Shown: positions 4,394 to 11,708 of the stretch, in pieces
How the letters are laid out: each line of letters starts with the position of its first letter
Numbering within the stretch: position 1 is the stretch's first letter
From: Acidobacteriota bacterium
GTDB lineage: Bacteria; Acidobacteriota; Holophagae; Holophagales; Holophagaceae
Direction: 5' to 3'
Length of the DNA: 14,687 nt
Assembly: GCA_021778785.1 (NCBI GenBank)
Contig: JAJYBX010000012.1
Span: 1 to 14,687, forward strand
Notes under the pieces: model-generated
What the model saw: the letters and a program-made list of their open reading frames with translations, nothing else
What the model was told of the DNA's origin: nothing
Database searches by the model: none
Made by a program: the position numbers and the translations under genes

Positions 4394-6493
4394 ATGTTGA
4401 CCTTCCTGGACCGTCTGCTTCCGTATATGAGCCGCCTGGCGAGGCGGTCGGACCTGGGCGCGCCCATTTTCGTGCTGATCGTGCTGGTGGTGATGATCCT
4501 GCCCCTGCCGGCCTTCACCCTCGACCTGCTCATCGTCCTGAACATCACCCTCAGCCTGCTGATCCTCATGGTGGGCATGTATGTCCCCCGGCCCAAGGAG
4601 TTCAGCTCCTACCCCTCGGTGCTGCTGGTGGTGACGCTTTTCCGTCTGTCCATCAACGTGGCCACCACCCGGCGGATCCTGCTCTACGCCGGCGACCAGG
4701 GGCCAGCCGCCGCGGGGCACATGGTGCAGGCCTTCGGCCAGTTCGTGGTGGGCGGCAGCTATGTCATCGGCCTGGTGGTGTTCCTGATCCTGCTGGCCAT
4801 CCAGTTCCTGGTCATCAACCATGGCGCGGGCCGCATCGCCGAGGTGACGGCCCGGTTCACCCTGGATGCCATGCCCGGCAAGCAGATGGCCATCGACGCC
4901 GACCTGAACGCGGGCTACATCGACGAGCAGGAGGCCCGCCGCCGCCGCAAGGACCTCCAGGAGGAGGCCGGCTTCTACGGGGCCATGGACGGCGCCGTGA
5001 AGTTCACCCAGCGGGACGCCGTGGCGGCCCTGATCATCCTGGCCGTGAACATCGTGGCCGGCATCATCCTGGGCGTTGTGCAGTACAACATGCCGGTCAT
5101 GCAGGCTTTGCAGACCTACACCCTGCTGACCGTGGGCGACGGCCTGGTGACGGTCATCCCCAGCCTGCTGGTCAGCGTGGGGGGCGCCATCCTCACCACC
5201 CGCACCGGCGCCGACTCCGGCGGCCTGGGCGGCGAGGTGCTGAGCCAGATGGGCGCGGATCCCCGGCCCCTGGGCCTGGCCTCCTCGGTGCTCTTCCTCT
5301 TCGGGGCCGTGCCGGGCCTGCCCCTCTTCCCCTTCTGGGCCATGGGCTCGATCTTCGGGATCATGGCCTACGCGGCCTGGAAGCTGCCCAAGCCCACCCC
5401 CGCCTCCCTGGCCGCGGAGGCCGCCGCGGCGGAGAAGGCCAAGGCTGCGGCCGAGGCCGGCGAGAAGGTGGAGGGCCTGCTCAAGGTGGATCCCCTGGGC
5501 CTGGAGGTGGGCTACGGCCTCATCCCCATGCTGGACGTGAACCAGGGCGGCACGGTGCTGGAGCGGATCAAGGCCGTGCGGCGCCAGATGGCCCAGGAGC
5601 TGGGCATCGTGGTGCCCCCGGTGCGCATCCGCGACAACCTGCAGCTCCCCCCCAACACCTACCGCATCCTGCTCCGGGGCGAGGAGATCGCCCGGGCCGA
5701 CCTGCAACCCACCCAGTTCCTGGCCATGAACCCCGGCACCGCCACCGAGGATCTGGCCGGCACGCCCACCAAGGAACCCGCCTTCGGCCTGCCCGCCTAC
5801 TGGATCGGCGAGGGCCTGAAGGACCGGGCCCAGATGATCGGCTACACCGTGGTGGAGCCCGCCACGGTGCTGACCACCCACCTGTCCGAACTCATCAAGC
5901 AGCACGCCCCGGAGCTGCTGGGCCGGGTGGAGGTCCAGCACCTCCTCGACACCCTCAAGGAGTCCACCCCGAAGCTGGTGGACGATCTCATCCCCAATGT
6001 CCTCTCCGTGGGCACCCTCCAGAAGGTGATGCAGAACCTCCTGCGGGAGCGCGTCCCCGTGCGGGACCTGGGCCGCATCCTGGAGGCCACCGCCGACACC
6101 GCGAGCCTGACGAAGGACGTGGGCATCATCACCGAGTACGTCCGGCAGGCCCTGGGCCGGGTGCTGACCGGCCCCCACCTCTCCGACAACGGGGAGCTGG
6201 GCGTGCTGGTGCTGGATCCCCAGATCGAGCAGACCCTCCAGGGCGGCATCGAGCAGACCGACCGGGGCAGCTTCCTGGCCCTGGAGCCGGTCCGCAGCCA
6301 GGAACTGCTGGCCCGCATCGCCAACGGCATCGCCGCCATGCTGCCCGGGGCCCAGCCCGTCCTGCTCACCAGCCCCATGGTGCGGCCCCACCTGCGCCGC
6401 CTGCTGGAGCGGGCCCTGCCCCACCTCGTGGTGCTGAGCCACAGCGAGATCCCCGCGGACATCCGCGTAGTGAACCTGGGAACGGTGTCCTGA
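4394..6493 (+). CDS. flhA: Flagellar type III export gate protein FlhA
   Basis: FlhA forms the nonameric ring of the flagellar export gate in the inner membrane and docks export chaperones through its cytoplasmic domain. The protein has 699 residues, normal for the family. The N-terminal half (about 20-330) holds eight hydrophobic segments and the FHIPEP-family signatures FRLSINVATTRRIL (83-96) and RFTLDAMPGKQMAIDADLNAG (154-174). Arg94, Lys203 and Asp208, positions important in Salmonella FlhA, all coincide here. Residues 331-362 are an Ala/Glu/Lys-rich linker, then the four-domain cytoplasmic part begins (VDPLGLEVGYGLIPML). It is the first gene of the flagellar run, downstream of a candidate sigma-54 promoter and a palindromic repeat. 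The Shine-Dalgarno is poor. A heptamer repeat separates it from flhF. Confidence 0.98.
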   Translation: MLTFLDRLLPYMSRLARRSDLGAPIFVLIVLVVMILPLPAFTLDLLIVLNITLSLLILMVGMYVPRPKEFSSYPSVLLVVTLFRLSINVATTRRILLYAGDQGPAAAGHMVQAFGQFVVGGSYVIGLVVFLILLAIQFLVINHGAGRIAEVTARFTLDAMPGKQMAIDADLNAGYIDEQEARRRRKDLQEEAGFYGAMDGAVKFTQRDAVAALIILAVNIVAGIILGVVQYNMPVMQALQTYTLLTVGDGLVTVIPSLLVSVGGAILTTRTGADSGGLGGEVLSQMGADPRPLGLASSVLFLFGAVPGLPLFPFWAMGSIFGIMAYAAWKLPKPTPASLAAEAAAAEKAKAAAEAGEKVEGLLKVDPLGLEVGYGLIPMLDVNQGGTVLERIKAVRRQMAQELGIVVPPVRIRDNLQLPPNTYRILLRGEEIARADLQPTQFLAMNPGTATEDLAGTPTKEPAFGLPAYWIGEGLKDRAQMIGYTVVEPATVLTTHLSELIKQHAPELLGRVEVQHLLDTLKESTPKLVDDLIPNVLSVGTLQKVMQNLLRERVPVRDLGRILEATADTASLTKDVGIITEYVRQALGRVLTGPHLSDNGELGVLVLDPQIEQTLQGGIEQTDRGSFLALEPVRSQELLARIANGIAAMLPGAQPVLLTSPMVRPHLRRLLERALPHLVVLSHSEIPADIRVVNLGTVS

Positions 6494-6501
6494 TGCTCCG
6501 G

Positions 6502-6536
6502 CAGCCCCCAGCCCCCAGCCCACGGCCCACAGCCCA
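6502..6536 (+). repeat. Heptamer tandem repeat between flhA and flhF
   Basis: Five contiguous 7-base units occur in the 58-nt gap: CAGCCCC twice, CAGCCCA, CGGCCCA, CAGCCCA. Read on the other strand the unit is TGGGCTG/GGGGCTG, close to the GGCAGTG/GGCTGAG units at 3058-3098, so the two arrays may belong to one family in opposite orientation. The flhF ribosome-binding site (GAGGG, 6541-6545) follows immediately. Confidence 0.82.
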
Positions 6537-6551
6537 CCCCGAGGGTGCCCC

Positions 6552-7856
6552 ATGCGCGTGAAGACCTTCGAAGCCGCCTCCATGCAGGAGGCCCTGGACA
6601 TCGTGAAGCGCGAGATGGGCGAGGAGGCCTTCATCCTCTCCACCCGCACCCGCCGGCGGCCCGCCGCCCTGGGGCTGGGGGAGGAGACCGTCATCGAGGT
6701 CACCGCCGCGGTGGACGAGGCCGCCCAGGCCCCGGTGGCGAAGGAACAGGCCGTGGGCGCGCCGCCCCTCACCTACGGGCTGCGCCCCTCCCTGGAGGCC
6801 CCGGCCCCGAAACCCGCCGCCCGTCCCGCCCGCGAGGCCGCCCGGCCCCAGGGCGCCCCCCCGCCCCCGCCCGTGGACCTGCAGCCCCTGCGCCGGGAGC
6901 TGCTGGAGATCAAGGGCGCCGTGGCGGCGCTGAAGGACAATGATTCGCGCAACGCCTCCATCCTGGAGGAGCTGGATCACCTGAAGACCATGCTGAACCG
7001 GCTCCAGCGCCAGGGCATGCCCCCCGCCCAGCTGCAGCTGCCCCCCAGCCTGCTGGACCTCTACGGCGACCTGGCGGCCAACGACGTGGAGCCCATGATC
7101 GCCCTCCGGCTCTGCGAGTTCGCCCAGCGGGCCCTCACGGAGCAGGACGGCGACACCGCCTCGGGAAACGTGGATCCCGAGCGGGCCCGGCTCTTCCTGC
7201 GGCGGGTCATCGCGGACTTCATCCCCGTGGCGCCGCCCATCCAGCTCGACCCCGGGAAGATGCGCGTGGCGGCGCTCGTGGGCCCCACCGGCGTCGGCAA
7301 GACCACCACCCTGGCCAAGCTGGCGGCCTACGCCCAGCTCAAGCTCAAGCAGAAGGTGGCCCTCCTCACCCTGGACACCTACCGCATGGCGGCGGTGGAC
7401 CAGCTCCAGCAGTACGCCCAGATCCTCCAGGTGCCCATGCACGTGGCGCTCACGGTGGAGGATCTGCGCGGCGCCATCCGCTTCTACCAGGACCGGGCCC
7501 TGGTGCTCATCGATACGCCGGGCCACAGCCCCAAGGACACCGAGGTGCTGAACCAGCTCCGCGGCCTGCTGGACGAGCTGCCGGAGGTGGAGACCCACCT
7601 GGTGCTCTCCGCCACCACCAAGCCCCGCGACCTCACCGAGATCGCCACGCGCTACGAGCCCCTCCGCCCCACCCGGCTGCTCTTCACCAAGCTGGACGAA
7701 ACCTCCACCTACGGCCCCATCCTCAGCACCCTGGTGCGCGTGAAGCGCCCCCTCAGCTACCTGGGCACGGGCCAGGAAGTGCCCGAGGCCCTGGAGCTGG
7801 CCACCAGCCGGCGCGTGGCGGATCTCATCCTTCCCGGCGTCAAGGAGGTTCAATGA
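6552..7856 (+). CDS. flhF: Flagellar biosynthesis SRP-type GTPase FlhF
   Basis: FlhF is the third SRP GTPase beside Ffh and FtsY. At the cell pole it helps place the nascent flagellum, and it works as a GTP-dependent dimer with FlhG. The 434 residues divide into three parts. The conserved N-terminal B-domain start is MRVKTFEAASMQEALDIVKREMGEEAFILSTR-like. A long Ala/Pro-rich linker (about 55-110) follows. The NG domain has G1 GPTGVGKTTTLAKLA (244-258), DTYRMAAVDQLQQYA (275-289), G3 DTPGHSPKD (321-329), G4 TKLDE (379-383) and the closing GTGQEVPE (405-412). The G3 loop is DTPG where DTAG-type sequences are usual. Its start has GAGGG six bases upstream. Its stop overlaps the flhG start by 4 nt. 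Confidence 0.97.
   Translation: MRVKTFEAASMQEALDIVKREMGEEAFILSTRTRRRPAALGLGEETVIEVTAAVDEAAQAPVAKEQAVGAPPLTYGLRPSLEAPAPKPAARPAREAARPQGAPPPPPVDLQPLRRELLEIKGAVAALKDNDSRNASILEELDHLKTMLNRLQRQGMPPAQLQLPPSLLDLYGDLAANDVEPMIALRLCEFAQRALTEQDGDTASGNVDPERARLFLRRVIADFIPVAPPIQLDPGKMRVAALVGPTGVGKTTTLAKLAAYAQLKLKQKVALLTLDTYRMAAVDQLQQYAQILQVPMHVALTVEDLRGAIRFYQDRALVLIDTPGHSPKDTEVLNQLRGLLDELPEVETHLVLSATTKPRDLTEIATRYEPLRPTRLLFTKLDETSTYGPILSTLVRVKRPLSYLGTGQEVPEALELATSRRVADLILPGVKEVQ
7842..7849 (+). promoter_or_regulatory. Strong Shine-Dalgarno sequence of flhG inside flhF
   Basis: AAGGAGGT is an essentially perfect anti-16S match, three bases before the flhG ATG at 7853. It lies in the last codons of flhF and is much stronger than the sites of neighbouring genes. 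It fixes the flhG start and points to coupled, high-yield translation of FlhG relative to FlhF. Confidence 0.8.
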
Positions 7857-8719
7857 GCGACCAGGCCTCCCGGCTCCGCAGCATGGCCCAGGGGCAGCAC
7901 CCGGAGGCCCCCCTCTTCGCCGCCCGCGTGCTGGCCATCACCTCCGGCAAGGGCGGCGTGGGCAAGACCAACGTCGTGGCCGGCCTGGCCCAGGCCCTGG
8001 CCCAGCAGGGCCAGCGCGTCGTCGTCATGGACGCGGACTTCGGCCTCGCCAACCTGGACATCCTGCTGGGCCTGGCGCCGAAGTACACCCTGGAGCACGT
8101 CCTCCGGGGCGAGAAGGTGCTGGAGGAGATCCTCCTGGAGAGCGCCTACGGCGTGCGGATCATCCCCGCCAGCAGCGGCATCCAGGAACTCACCCGCCTG
8201 GACACCGTCTCCGAGCTCCGCCTGGTGCAGGGCCTCCAGCGCGTGGCGGAGACCGCCGACTGGCTGCTCATCGACACCGCCGCCGGCATCCACGATTCCG
8301 TCCTGAAGCTCCTCATGGCGGCCCAGGAGGTGGTGCTGGTCACCACGCCCGAGCCCACCAGCCTGGTGGACGCCTACGCCATGGTGAAGGTGCTGCACCT
8401 CCGCGATGCCGCCAAGCCCCTCTGGCTGCTGGTGAACAACGGGCAGAGCCTGGAGGAGGCCCAGGAGACGGTCGAGCAGCTGCAGGCGGCCACGGAGCGG
8501 TTCCTGGGCAAGCAGATCCGGGTGCTCGGCATGATCCCGGCGGATCCCCATGTCCTGCAGGCCGTGCGCCAGCAGAAGGGCGTGGTGGACCTCTTCCCCC
8601 GCAGCCCCGCGGCCCAGACCTTCCAGGCGCTGGCCGGGCATCTGCTGGGGCAGGTTTCCTTGCAGCCCGGCGGCTTTGCGGCATTCTGGAGGCAGCTCGC
8701 CTCCGACGACGCCCCCTAG
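7853..8719 (+). CDS. flhG: MinD-like ATPase FlhG (FleN/YlxH), flagellar number regulator
   Basis: FlhG is a ParA/MinD-type ATPase that restricts flagellar number, stimulates FlhF GTPase and delivers C-ring proteins FliM/FliN(Y) to the assembling basal body. The 288 residues begin with DQASRLR (3-9), an exact match to the DQAxxLR motif that activates FlhF. The deviant Walker A SGKGGVGKT (31-39, signature Lys33) follows, then VVMDADFGLANLD (57-69) and Walker B LLIDTAAG (138-145). The C-terminus (GGFAAFWRQL, 273-282) is an amphipathic, probably membrane-binding helix. The gene overlaps flhF by 4 nt and ends 8 nt before fliA. In this operon it stands directly with its known partners flhF, fliM and fliN/fliY. 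In some species the homologue is called fleN or ylxH. Confidence 0.96.
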   Translation: MSDQASRLRSMAQGQHPEAPLFAARVLAITSGKGGVGKTNVVAGLAQALAQQGQRVVVMDADFGLANLDILLGLAPKYTLEHVLRGEKVLEEILLESAYGVRIIPASSGIQELTRLDTVSELRLVQGLQRVAETADWLLIDTAAGIHDSVLKLLMAAQEVVLVTTPEPTSLVDAYAMVKVLHLRDAAKPLWLLVNNGQSLEEAQETVEQLQAATERFLGKQIRVLGMIPADPHVLQAVRQQKGVVDLFPRSPAAQTFQALAGHLLGQVSLQPGGFAAFWRQLASDDAP

Positions 8720-8727
8720 GAGCCCGG

Positions 8728-9660
8728 ATGCCCCCGACTCCGAACCAGCCTGCCGATCCCGGCCAGCCGCTGAGCGGCGAGGCCCTCCGTGCCGTGGAGG
8801 CGGCTCCCGCCGCCCTCCGGCCCTGGGCCGCCCTCGCCGCCGCCAAGGCCTACGGCAAGGGGCTGCCCTCGCCCCTGCCCCCGGTCCCGGTTCCGGCAGC
8901 CCCGACGGCCGCGCCGGCGGCGGAGCCCACCGAGGCGCCGGAGCCCTTCGACCGGGAGAACCGCGAGCAGATCATCAAGGACTACGTCCCCCTGGTGAAG
9001 TTCGTGGCGCACCGCATCTCCTCGCGCCTGCCCTCCCACGTGGAGCTGGACGACCTCATCCACAGCGGCATCCTCGGCCTCATGGACGCCATCGAGAAGT
9101 TCGAGCCGGCGCGGAACATCAAGTTCAAGACCTACGCCGAGCTGCGCATCAAGGGCGCCATCCTGGATGGCCTGCGGGACCTGGACTGGGTGCCCCGCAG
9201 CCTGCGCCGCAAGAAGAAGGACATCGAGAACGCCTACCGCCTGCTGGAGCAGCAGATGGGGCGGGCCGCCACGGACGAGGAGGTGGCCGTCCACCTGGGC
9301 ATCCCCCTGGACGAGCTGCACAAGAACCTGGACGAGCTGAAGGGCGTCACCCTCGGCACCTTCGTGGAGGTGGGCGAGGACGGCGAGGGGGAGAGCATCA
9401 TCAGCTTCGTCCCCGATCCGGACGCCGAGGACCCCCACCACACCTTCCAGGCCGCCGAGCTGAAGGAGATCCTCCAGGTGGCCATGGACGTGCTGCCCAA
9501 GAAGGAGAAGTTCGTGGTCCAGCTCTACTACTTCGACGAGCTGACCATGAAGGAGATCGGGACCCTCCTGAACATCACCGAGTCCCGGGTATCCCAATTG
9601 CATACCAAGGCCATGCTGCGGCTCCGGGGCAAGCTCCTGGAACAGCGCATCGAAGGGTAG
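8728..9660 (+). CDS. fliA: Flagellar sigma factor FliA (sigma-28) with an extended N-terminus
   Basis: This is an RNA polymerase sigma factor for late flagellar and chemotaxis genes. Region 2 runs from about 77 to 160. It contains DYVPLVKFVAHRISSRLP, ELDDLIHSGILGLMDAIEKFEP and the helix FKTYAELRIKGAILDGLRDLDWVPRSLRR typical of FliA/WhiG. Region 3 spans about 163-215. Region 4 (about 240-303) carries the helix-turn-helix ELTMKEIGTLLNITESRVSQLH. At 310 residues it is longer than usual (about 235-260). The extra part is a 75-residue Ala/Pro-rich N-terminus. The ATG at 8728 is well supported by AGGAG (8718-8722) overlapping the flhG stop, so the extension is probably real. The cognate anti-sigma FlgM is not in the window. 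I found no FliA-type promoter here. Confidence 0.95.
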   Translation: MPPTPNQPADPGQPLSGEALRAVEAAPAALRPWAALAAAKAYGKGLPSPLPPVPVPAAPTAAPAAEPTEAPEPFDRENREQIIKDYVPLVKFVAHRISSRLPSHVELDDLIHSGILGLMDAIEKFEPARNIKFKTYAELRIKGAILDGLRDLDWVPRSLRRKKKDIENAYRLLEQQMGRAATDEEVAVHLGIPLDELHKNLDELKGVTLGTFVEVGEDGEGESIISFVPDPDAEDPHHTFQAAELKEILQVAMDVLPKKEKFVVQLYYFDELTMKEIGTLLNITESRVSQLHTKAMLRLRGKLLEQRIEG

Positions 9661-9663
9661 TCC

Positions 9664-10680
9664 ATGGCCAAGATACTGAGTCAGGAAGAGGTTGATGCGC
9701 TGCTGAAGTCCCACAGCCGGGGCGGGGCCAAGGCTCCGGCCGGGGGGGCGCCCGAGCGGGGGGGCGCGCCTGCCCCGGCAAAAAAAGCCCAGGTCCAGCG
9801 CAAGGTCACCCTCTACAACTTCCGCCGGCCCGACCGGGTCAGCCGGGAGCAGATGCGCTCCCTGCACTTCATGCACGACCGCTTCGCCCGGAACTTCTCC
9901 AGCTCCCTCAGCGCCTACCTCAGGACCATCACCGAGGTGAACCTGGTGAGCGTCGAGCAGCTCAGCTACCAGGAGTTCCTGCTCTCCGTGCCGGACCCCA
10001 CCTGCTTCAACGCCATCTCCATCAAGCCCCTGGAGGGCGCCCTGGCCCTGGAGGTGAACCCCACCCTGGTGTTCCCCATCATCGACAAGATGCTGGGGGG
10101 CCCGGGCGAGCCCCTGAAGCAGCTCCGCACCATGACCGACATCGAGCAGAGCATCTTCGACGGCGTGCTGAAGCTGGTGCTGGAGGACATGCGCGAGGCC
10201 TGGCGGGGCATCATCGACCTCGACTTCCGCATCCAGGCCCGGGAGACCAGCCCCCAGCTCATCCAGATCGTGGCCCCCAACGAGGTGGTCCTGCTGGTGG
10301 TCTTCGAGGTGAAGATGGGCCCCGTGAGCGGGATGATCAACCTGGCCATCCCCAGCATCATCCTCGAGCCCATCTCCACGAAGTTCGACCAGGAGATGTT
10401 CACGGGCTACAAGAAGTCCTCCACCTTCGAGGAGGCCCGCCTGCTCATGGCCAGCCTCAAGCGCTGCCCCATGGAGGCCGCCGCCGAGATCCGCGGCACC
10501 AGCCTGCGGATGGAGGAGGTGCTGCAGCTCAAGCCCGGCGATGTCATCCCCCTCACCAAGCGCTTCGACGCCGAGCTGGACCTGGTGGTGGACGGCTTCC
10601 CGCGCTACACGGGCTTCGTGGCCCTCGACTCCAACGAGAAACGCGTCTTTCAAGTGACCGGCAGCCGGTCCGAGGGGTGA
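9664..10680 (+). CDS. fliM: Flagellar motor switch protein FliM
   Basis: FliM is the middle component of the C-ring rotor. It binds phospho-CheY and passes the signal that reverses motor rotation. The 338-residue protein opens with ILSQEEVDALL (4-14), the conserved CheY-binding peptide. A Gly/Ala/Pro linker (about 18-44) follows, then the CheC-like middle domain beginning at VTLYNFRRPDRVSREQMRSLHFMHDRFARN. This includes the characteristic LGGPGEP (140-146). The C-terminal SpoA/FliN-like domain (about 255-330) ends with YTGFVALDSNEKRVFQV. It starts 3 nt after fliA with AAGGG upstream, and 3 nt separate it from fliN. All expected regions are intact. Confidence 0.97.
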   Translation: MAKILSQEEVDALLKSHSRGGAKAPAGGAPERGGAPAPAKKAQVQRKVTLYNFRRPDRVSREQMRSLHFMHDRFARNFSSSLSAYLRTITEVNLVSVEQLSYQEFLLSVPDPTCFNAISIKPLEGALALEVNPTLVFPIIDKMLGGPGEPLKQLRTMTDIEQSIFDGVLKLVLEDMREAWRGIIDLDFRIQARETSPQLIQIVAPNEVVLLVVFEVKMGPVSGMINLAIPSIILEPISTKFDQEMFTGYKKSSTFEEARLLMASLKRCPMEAAAEIRGTSLRMEEVLQLKPGDVIPLTKRFDAELDLVVDGFPRYTGFVALDSNEKRVFQVTGSRSEG

Positions 10681-10683
10681 ACC

Positions 10684-11616
10684 ATGGATGCCCGCGACAC
10701 CGAGTTCTTCCAGAAAGTGGGCGGCGCCTTCGCGGAGAGCATGGCCTCCGTGTTCTCCATGCTCACGGGCCGCGAGTTCCAGATGAGCGCCGCCCCCGGC
10801 GAGCTGCTCCAGATCCCCGGCGTGGCCGGCCTGCACGAGGGGTCGACCATCGTCGTGAAGGCCCACTACCAGAAGGGGCTGACCGGCGCCCTGGCCTTCA
10901 CCCTGCCCCTCCGGGAGGGGACCATGCTGGTGGACCTCATGCTGGGCGGCGACGGTGCCCCGGCCGACGAGCTGGTGGGGGACTCCAAGGACGCCCTGGC
11001 GGAGACCTTCAACCAGGTCATGGGCAGCGCCAACCAGACGCTCTCGGATCTTGCGGGCGAGACCTTCGCCATCGCCAACGTGGAGATCAGCGCCGTGGCG
11101 CCCGAGGCCGGCCCCCTGGGCGAGCTGCTGGGCAGCGGGGCCTTCCAGGACGTGGCCCTGGCCACCTCCCAGGACACCCTGAAGACCACCATCCACCTGC
11201 TCTTCCCCGACCTGCTGCTCCAGCAGATGAAGCGCAAGCTCGGCCTGGCCGAAGCCCCCGCCGCTCCTGCGCCCGCACCAGCACAGGCCTCCGTGGCCGC
11301 CGCGCTGGCGGCGCCCCCACGCCAGGCCCCCGCCGCCACGGGCCCCGTGGTGGATTCCGGCAACCTGGACCTGCTGCTGGACATCCAGCTCCCCGTCGTG
11401 GTCCGCATGGGCCAGACGGAGATGCAGATGGGGGAGCTCCTCAAGCTCACGCCGGGCTCCATCCTGGAGCTGAACCGCAGCGCCGACGCCCCCGTGGAGC
11501 TGCTGGTGAACGGCAAGCTCATCGCCAAGGGCGAAGTGGTGGTGGTGGATGGCAACTTCGCCTTCCGCATCACCGAGATCGAGAGCCGGGCCAACCGCAT
11601 CCGCAGCCTGGCCTGA
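10684..11616 (+). CDS. fliN: FliN/FliY-type motor switch protein with N-terminal CheC-like domain
   Basis: This is the C-ring base component that pairs with FliM and helps dock export substrates. At 310 residues it is far longer than classical FliN (about 100-140) and has the FliY plan. A CheC-like domain fills residues 1-185. An Ala/Pro-rich linker (189-222) is followed by a FliN/SpoA domain (225-305, with LDIQLPVVVRMGQTEMQMGELLKLTPGSIL in the order expected). One CheC catalytic motif half is visible, D103-x3-E107-x2-N110 followed by QVMGSANQTLS, but the Pro expected 23 residues after the Asn is Val. The equivalent site near the N-terminus (about residues 8-30) lacks the Glu and Asn. CheY-P phosphatase activity is therefore doubtful. 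GAGGGG precedes the start by six bases. The stop lies in a CCTGA tandem repeat. fliY is an alternative name. Confidence 0.93.
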   Translation: MDARDTEFFQKVGGAFAESMASVFSMLTGREFQMSAAPGELLQIPGVAGLHEGSTIVVKAHYQKGLTGALAFTLPLREGTMLVDLMLGGDGAPADELVGDSKDALAETFNQVMGSANQTLSDLAGETFAIANVEISAVAPEAGPLGELLGSGAFQDVALATSQDTLKTTIHLLFPDLLLQQMKRKLGLAEAPAAPAPAPAQASVAAALAAPPRQAPAATGPVVDSGNLDLLLDIQLPVVVRMGQTEMQMGELLKLTPGSILELNRSADAPVELLVNGKLIAKGEVVVVDGNFAFRITEIESRANRIRSLA

Positions 11617-11631
11617 CCTGACCTGACCTGA
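11612..11631 (+). repeat. (CCTGA)4 tandem repeat at the fliN stop codon
   Basis: Four perfect contiguous CCTGA copies begin at the fliN stop codon. The first TGA (11614) ends FliN, and the copies at 11619, 11624 and 11629 place TGA in the other two frames and again in the first. Its position at the very end of the flagellar operon makes it harmless to slippage, since the stop is in the first copy. Confidence 0.9.
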
Positions 11632-11650
11632 CCGGCTGCCGGTTTAAACC
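11631..11650 (+). terminator. Weak candidate terminator at the end of the flagellar operon
   Basis: ACCGG-CTG-CCGGT (11631-11643) forms a short GC-rich hairpin followed by TTAAACCCTT. It overlaps the perfect 10-bp palindrome GGTTTAAACC (11641-11650). The stem is only 5-6 bp and the T run is short, so efficient termination is uncertain. The 92-nt gap has no other candidate and must also contain whatever drives the next gene if that gene is transcribed separately. Confidence 0.3.
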
Positions 11651-11708
11651 CTTCCGGTTCCCCGGGCATCCTTACTGGCGTGCCTGTCCGGACAATCGGG
11701 AGGATGAG

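Noticed and set aside
3701..6772. A minus-strand open frame of about 1,000 codons antisense to yraN, flhA and the start of flhF
   Set aside because: It covers strongly conserved plus-strand genes and spans two palindromic spacers. Its translation is Gly/His/Gln/Leu-biased low complexity, the usual shadow of GC-rich third positions.
11641..11650. GGTTTAAACC as an operator
   Set aside because: A single 10-bp palindrome in a 92-nt gap is weak evidence and is partly explained by the candidate terminator.
4193..11708. FliA-dependent (sigma-28) promoters
   Set aside because: I looked for the GCCGATAA-type -10 element in the gaps of the flagellar region and saw none.
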